Of a stretch of 64,000 nt of DNA, positions 59,311 through 64,000 are shown piece after piece. A model generated the notes under the pieces. It did not search any database and was not told where the DNA came from. It worked only from the letters and a program-made list of their open reading frames with translations. A program made the translations under genes and the position numbers. Numbering within the stretch: the first letter of the stretch is position 1; each line of letters starts with the position of its first letter. Source of the stretch: Ophioderma brevispina (taxonomy: Eukaryota; Echinodermata; Ophiuroidea; Amphilepidida; Ophiodermatidae); NCBI GenBank assembly GCA_023653785.1, contig JAMKCH010010212.1, forward strand, positions 1 through 64,000, given 5' to 3'.

Positions 59311-59899
59311 AACAACTTTGTAATAAAGGATTCAAAAAAACTTGAATTTGTATGTCCTCAGAAACACCCAAAATAAAGTAATATAAACAAGTATCTCTGG
59401 ATAGATCTGAAAGGCATGCATTCATAATTATACAAGTGTAGTGTATTATCAAGCCGTGTTAATTTCACTATAGGACAATTCTGTAATTGCCGATGCACAT
59501 TTCAGAGACTTTGGATGCCCCAGAACTTCTAATAATTCAGGTTTTTTGATTTTGAAGCCTTGTATTTGACTATCTCTGACAGAGTATGTGTCTTACATGT
59601 ATAATACCTGTACAATTTAATTGCAATTCAAGATTCTCAGTACATTCACACACAACACCTCCATCGAGGGACGTATTCTCCCAGAAGGTGTAAATTTTGA
59701 GTTACTTATGTTTTCGTCGCATAACTGCTCTTATCGAGCTTGAACAGATTACAGTTTGTTTCCAGCTGAAGAAACATCAGAGAAAAATCACAGCTGTTAT
59801 TTTAGGTTAAAATTTCCCCAATGTTCAGCGTTGCGATGCACGTTGCAGATTACGCCATGAATATTTGTTCAAAAAATTGCATAAGGTTAACCTTTCGCC

Positions 59900-59970
59900 T
59901 CACTCTCCTCACTCACTCCCTCACTCACTCACTCACTCAAACTCCTCACACTCACTCACTCACTCAGGGC
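59900..59970. repeat. (CTCA)n microsatellite
   Basis: Imperfect CTCACTCACTCACTCA run, interrupted by CTCC and AAACTCC. Confidence 0.9.
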
Positions 59971-60204
59971 ACTTGTATTTAAAGGCGGATATGATTCATA
60001 ACAAGAAAACCGCTTAAAACGGGTCCTTTTTTTTACAACACCCAATGTCCGTGCATCCATTGATTCGAGTGTCAAAACAGCAAAACAAATATGGAAAAGG
60101 TAATGTTCTTATCGTCACCGTTGAAATTGTGATGTATGTGTTTCGGGTATGTAATACTCACATTAGGCAGAGATCAGATCATCAAGAATACTGTAAATCG
60201 GAAG

Positions 60205-63200
60205 TTTCAGTCGTGAGAGCGATGACGAGGCCATCAGCTAGAATTAATTCCTCGGTCGACAAATTTGGTACTGTCGGGTGCAGCTTTTAATTGTCTATCA
60301 CATATCTAAAATCGGGATCGGAATCTGGCCAAAAATCGGCTTTGGGAAAAATTTCTACGATCACTAAATATTGCACTTTTTTTTAAATTAGCGGCAACAG
60401 AATTATAAAAAAAAGTCCGTTAAACAAAACGGTGACTCGTACAACGCAATGGTAAATGCGACGGCTTGAAACCCGCAATACGAGCACGTCAGACATGTTG
60501 CGTTTGTGCGTTTAATGGACATTGGCGTATGTTAATTTCTCTGACTGCTATTCATACGCTGCTGCGACTTTCGTATAGCCATAAAATGCAAATTCACATC
60601 AATAAAATTGACTTTATATAGCAATTAAAAAGTGTGTGTCGGGGTCTATCTTGTGTGCTTTTTCTTTTTCTTGTGGCATGTGGTCCGACCATTCCTACGC
60701 AAGGTTGGGATAAGATGCCTATAAGATGGCATTTTCTAGCGTTTAAAGACATTTAAAAAAAAGGTCCACACAATACAAACAATACAAATGCTGGCCCTAC
60801 ACAAACAAAAGGTCGCAAATGTGCGTGGGTAAGTTAATCGAAGATTTATTCCCCCACAAATAATTCACCCCAAAAGTCCATTCATCAGACGATATTCCCT
60901 GATTTATTGTTTATATTGTTACCATATTGATTTGCAAAATGACTAGAACCAGAAATTAGATATTTTATTACAACTACAGATTGGTTTTCCATAATTTGCT
61001 GCTCTAAAAACATTTGTGAACAACAAAAAGGTTTCCATGCGTTCACAATTTTTGGCATAAATTATATCACATTTTTAATGATTTCTCAAAATAAAAAACG
61101 AATGCGGTACACTTCCAGCAAAGAAGAATACAACGCATACTTTGTCGAAGTTAGGTGGAACAAACCATTTTTTTTTCTATATATAATACAGAATACATAA
61201 ATCTTTATTGGGTTTCTGGAGGACAGTCCCACATTCGATGGATAAGTAAAACTTTCGACATGGGCGAGACGCATGACCAGAACGCATGATGTGAAGCAAT
61301 ACCCATTCCAACATGCAGCAAAGGAGCTATGACAGATTTCTTGGTGAGATCCATTTCCTGTGAATCAGATACAGGACCGTCATCACATGATTTATTTGAG
61401 GGGGGGGGTCGCAACTTCGAAAATTGGACTAAGTAAAAGTGGACCTAACCCCCCCCCCCACCACACACACACACACACACACCACGACACACAAGTGGTC
61501 TTTTTTTGGAAATTTGACTTAAGTTGTAAAAGTAATACCTTTTTTTGGACTTTTTGAACATCTCATCACCAAGTGAACTTTATTGTCATTTTTGTCTTTA
61601 AATTTGGATCTTTTATATAGAACAACAGAACAAAAGTGGACCTTAATATCCCCCACTTTTGTGGAAGTGGAACCGCCAACCCCTCCTCGCGTATACGGGC
61701 CTTAATTGTTTATAATTCCATAATCAAAGCCCATGTGTAACAGTCAAGCCCGACTTTATTTCAAGATACAGGTCCTATAAAGGTTTACAAGTAACATTAA
61801 TGGTTTCTCTGCTCTTACTTTATGGTGGGGGGGGTGGGGCGGTGAGGGAATTGTAAGTTTGACACAAACCATGAATTAAATAAACGCAGTAAGTTTCGTT
61901 AGAAAGAAGGCGACCACCAACCCCTCCCCCGTGCCTATAAAAATAAGAAATTGTCGAAATTTCCAATTAAAGCCGTTTCTACCAATATTGATAAGTTGGT
62001 GGAATCACACAACATGATGTCCCTTGCGTTATAAATGTAGATTTGTTCGTGAGACTTGGCCCTTGTATTCTCTAATAATACGAAAACAATCACATTAATG
62101 TTGTTGCAATCCTATAAACCGTAAAGTTGTGGATTATAAAAAATCTACCTTCCCATAACGATTGCTTATAATGTAGGAGTGCCTGTTGTTCGAGTTTTTG
62201 GTTTTCAATTATCCTCTTTAACCCTTAAGGGACAAATAGACATTAACCAACATAAACAAACGTCTACTAAAATGAAGTTTAATAACTTTTCCGTCCCTTT
62301 TGTTATAATCAACAACCGTTTAAAAAAAATCCATTTAACAGGGGGGGGGCTTGCATAGATCGACAGTCATGTTTCTCTAGAAAATGGATAATTTTATCTC
62401 CCTGACCAACCGCTGCTTTTTAGGCTTTTACTAACGTCATCACATGTTTTACCCCTAAAACGAACCTAGTCTTGTTACGTCTATAGGATTTCACTAGGAA
62501 CTTTCCATCATGTTTCCCCCTTAGACTTCCAGGTTTAGTTGATGTAACATAGAAATTTATTTTGGAACTTGCTCTATAACCAGCTGATAACCTTTCATGG
62601 TATGAAGCATTTTAAGCATCTCTTATCTTATTTTCACCCTTTTTGAACATTTTTTTATTCCTTAGGATAATTACCCAATTCTGTCCATATTTCCCCGAAG
62701 CGGTGCTCCCTGCTCCGCACTTTTTGCAACACTGAAAATTGTATTCGTTTACAAAGTTCCTACAAAATTAAATAAAATAAATTTAATAAATAAATAAATA
62801 AAATGGTTTTTAAATTTCATGTTAATTATCAGTTAATATTTCTCGGATATTTCGTAATATGGAAAGAAACAACGCATGCATGAAACAATGAGACTGTATA
62901 TATACAATGTTCATTTTCTTTCTTTTCCAAATTTTACGTTAAAATAAAAAATCGCTATATGAACTGTGCACCTCATTTCGATCATTTAGCAACACACTCA
63001 CATGCACACCGCACGCAAAACACACACAGCCATACCACATTTGCCCTTAGACGTTTTTATGTGCTCGAATGATAAATTTATGGCCCATCACGAAAGTTCG
63101 CAGCGTATGGAATATCATTCATATGAATTAACATGCCCCAATGCCCACAAAACGCAACAAACGCGTCACGTTTGACGCCTGCGTATTATATCCGTTTTAA

Positions 63201-63425
63201 GCCGTCGCATTTCCGTTGGCGGCTATAACCGTCCCCGTTTACACAATTGGTGTTAGAATTCTATTCGCGCTAAAGTCTACAAAAAGCACAATCTTTAGTT
63301 TCTCGTACAAAAATTTCCCCAAAGCCATTTTGGATATGTGGATAGATGATTAAAAATGGGCATCCAACAGTACCACAATTGTCGACCGAGGAATTAATTT
63401 GAGCTGAACTTCCCTCACGACTGAA
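60205..63425. mobile_element. 3.2-kb foldback element with about 390-bp inverted arms
   Basis: Left arm 60205-60600 and right arm 63060-63425 are inverted and moderately diverged. Shared: TTCAGTCGTGAG, AATTAATTCCTCGGTCGACA, TGGTACTGT.GG, GGCTTTGGG.AAA.TTT, GCGACGGCTT and CATACGCTGC. The core of about 2.5 kb includes repeat family G copy 2 and no transposase that I recognise. The minus-strand frame at 61414-61205 remains unexplained. Confidence 0.7.
61365..61710. repeat. Repeat family G, copy 2
   Basis: Matches 52265-52560. It contains a C run (61449-61460), a (CA)n run, TTTTTGGACTTTTTGAACAT and CTCATCACCAAG. Confidence 0.55.
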
Positions 63426-63465
63426 CTAGAAGATAAAGCCAAGGAAGGAAATAAAGGGTATAAAC

Positions 63466-63847
63466 ACTTAAAGACTGACTATCAGTGATTTGAAAAGATT
63501 TGAATTTGCAGGAATAGCCTTCAAAGTGAAGGATTTAAGTCTCGTAGAATTCTCAAAAGTTCCTTTTTCCAGCTGTAGAAGTGACAGAAAAGGAAGAAAA
63601 CGGAAGTGTTCCAAGATACGATTCTCCTTCAATTACGTGTTGTAGTAAGTGTCAGTTAGGACATAGTCAATGGAACTAAAATTCTCGATCTGTCCCCCTT
63701 ATTAATAGGTTGCTTCTGGTATTATCCATTTGCAGGGTATGGTAGGATACATGTACTTGGTTAAAAAACAAACATACATGCAAAAATCTGATTTTTGATG
63801 CATTTTTTCGATTGCTGATGAGTAGCAATCACTCATAGTGTCTTTAA
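63466..63847 (+). repeat. MITE family D, copy 5 (complete)
   Basis: CTTAAAGACTGACTATCAGTG start and ATCACTCATAGTGTCTTTAA end. Best full-length copy (about 380 bp) with GTTGTAGTAAGTGTC and CTGATTTTTGATGCATTTTT. Confidence 0.78.
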
Positions 63848-64000
63848 GTGCCCAAGGGGGGGGGGGGTTCCATAGTACCCAACATTTAATTTTTTTGCCG
63901 ATTTCTCGGTTACGCAAAATCAAATTTTTCAAGGAGCTTTTTTCTATTGTGATGATCTCTGACTACGTTTCCTCGCTACTAAAAAAATTAAATCTGCCAC
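63848..64000. other. Window end, nothing recognised
   Basis: A G-run at 63857, then unique AT-rich sequence. Confidence 0.4.

Noticed and set aside
61205..61414. 69-codon minus-strand frame considered as an N-terminal TRPV exon
   Set aside because: No ankyrin residues, and it lies in the core of a foldback element.

Overview
The window looks like intron-rich, AT-rich DNA from an invertebrate animal. It carries only one host gene that I can support, a TRPV-type cation channel on the minus strand. Its exons are small, with canonical GT/AG junctions and multi-kilobase introns. Everything else I can identify is transposable-element sequence: dense MITEs, a DIRS-like tyrosine-recombinase retrotransposon, Ty3/Gypsy pieces, L2-like LINE tails and a tRNA-derived SINE. 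This mix fits a marine invertebrate such as an echinoderm, hemichordate or cephalochordate, but I cannot fix the species or phylum.

Layout of the gene, read on the minus strand from high to low coordinates. Ankyrin-repeat exons lie at 57421-57232, 52729-52576 and 50206-49955. The exon reaching the first membrane segment (S1) lies at about 49574-49420. The S2 exon is 32800-32693, the S3/S4 exon 31139-30985, the S4-S5 linker/S5 exon 29085-28976, the pore exon 27000-26860 and the S6 exon 24193-24077. A probable terminal exon with stop codon and AATAAA lies at 9412-9289. The N-terminal exons, the S1-S2 loop and the exon after S6 were not found. The resemblance is closest to the invertebrate Nanchung/OCR branch of TRPV. 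Three exons carry reading-frame breaks, so this is either a decayed copy or an under-polished assembly.

The most striking structure is at 47563-49470. About 25 tandem copies of a roughly 76-bp unit each contain the 3' end of the S1-coding exon (coding [13 protein letters not shown]) followed by its GTAAGT donor and the start of the intron. An exon/intron boundary has been amplified inside the gene, giving an array of competing 5' splice sites.

Mobile elements by region. 1-9200: two related MITE families (A and B), degraded Gypsy pol pieces on the plus strand, and a gag-only LTR retroelement (3242-5177). 9.3-18 kb: terminal exon, MITEs and degenerate tandem repeats. 17.99-23.82 kb: GC-rich DIRS-like element with inverted termini, broken gag, RT/RNase H and recombinase. 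24-33 kb: channel exons separated by nested MITEs, several with exact target duplications. 33-47 kb: DNA transposons with recognisable termini, LINE and SINE remnants. 49-57 kb: ankyrin exons and MITEs. 57.4-64 kb: an L2-like LINE tail abutting an exon acceptor, and a 3.2-kb foldback element.

A second cross-cutting signal: the repeats based on TGACCTTTGACCT carry nine exact copies of that 13-mer, which is the reverse complement of a perfect DR1 nuclear-receptor site. They are scattered through and around the gene.
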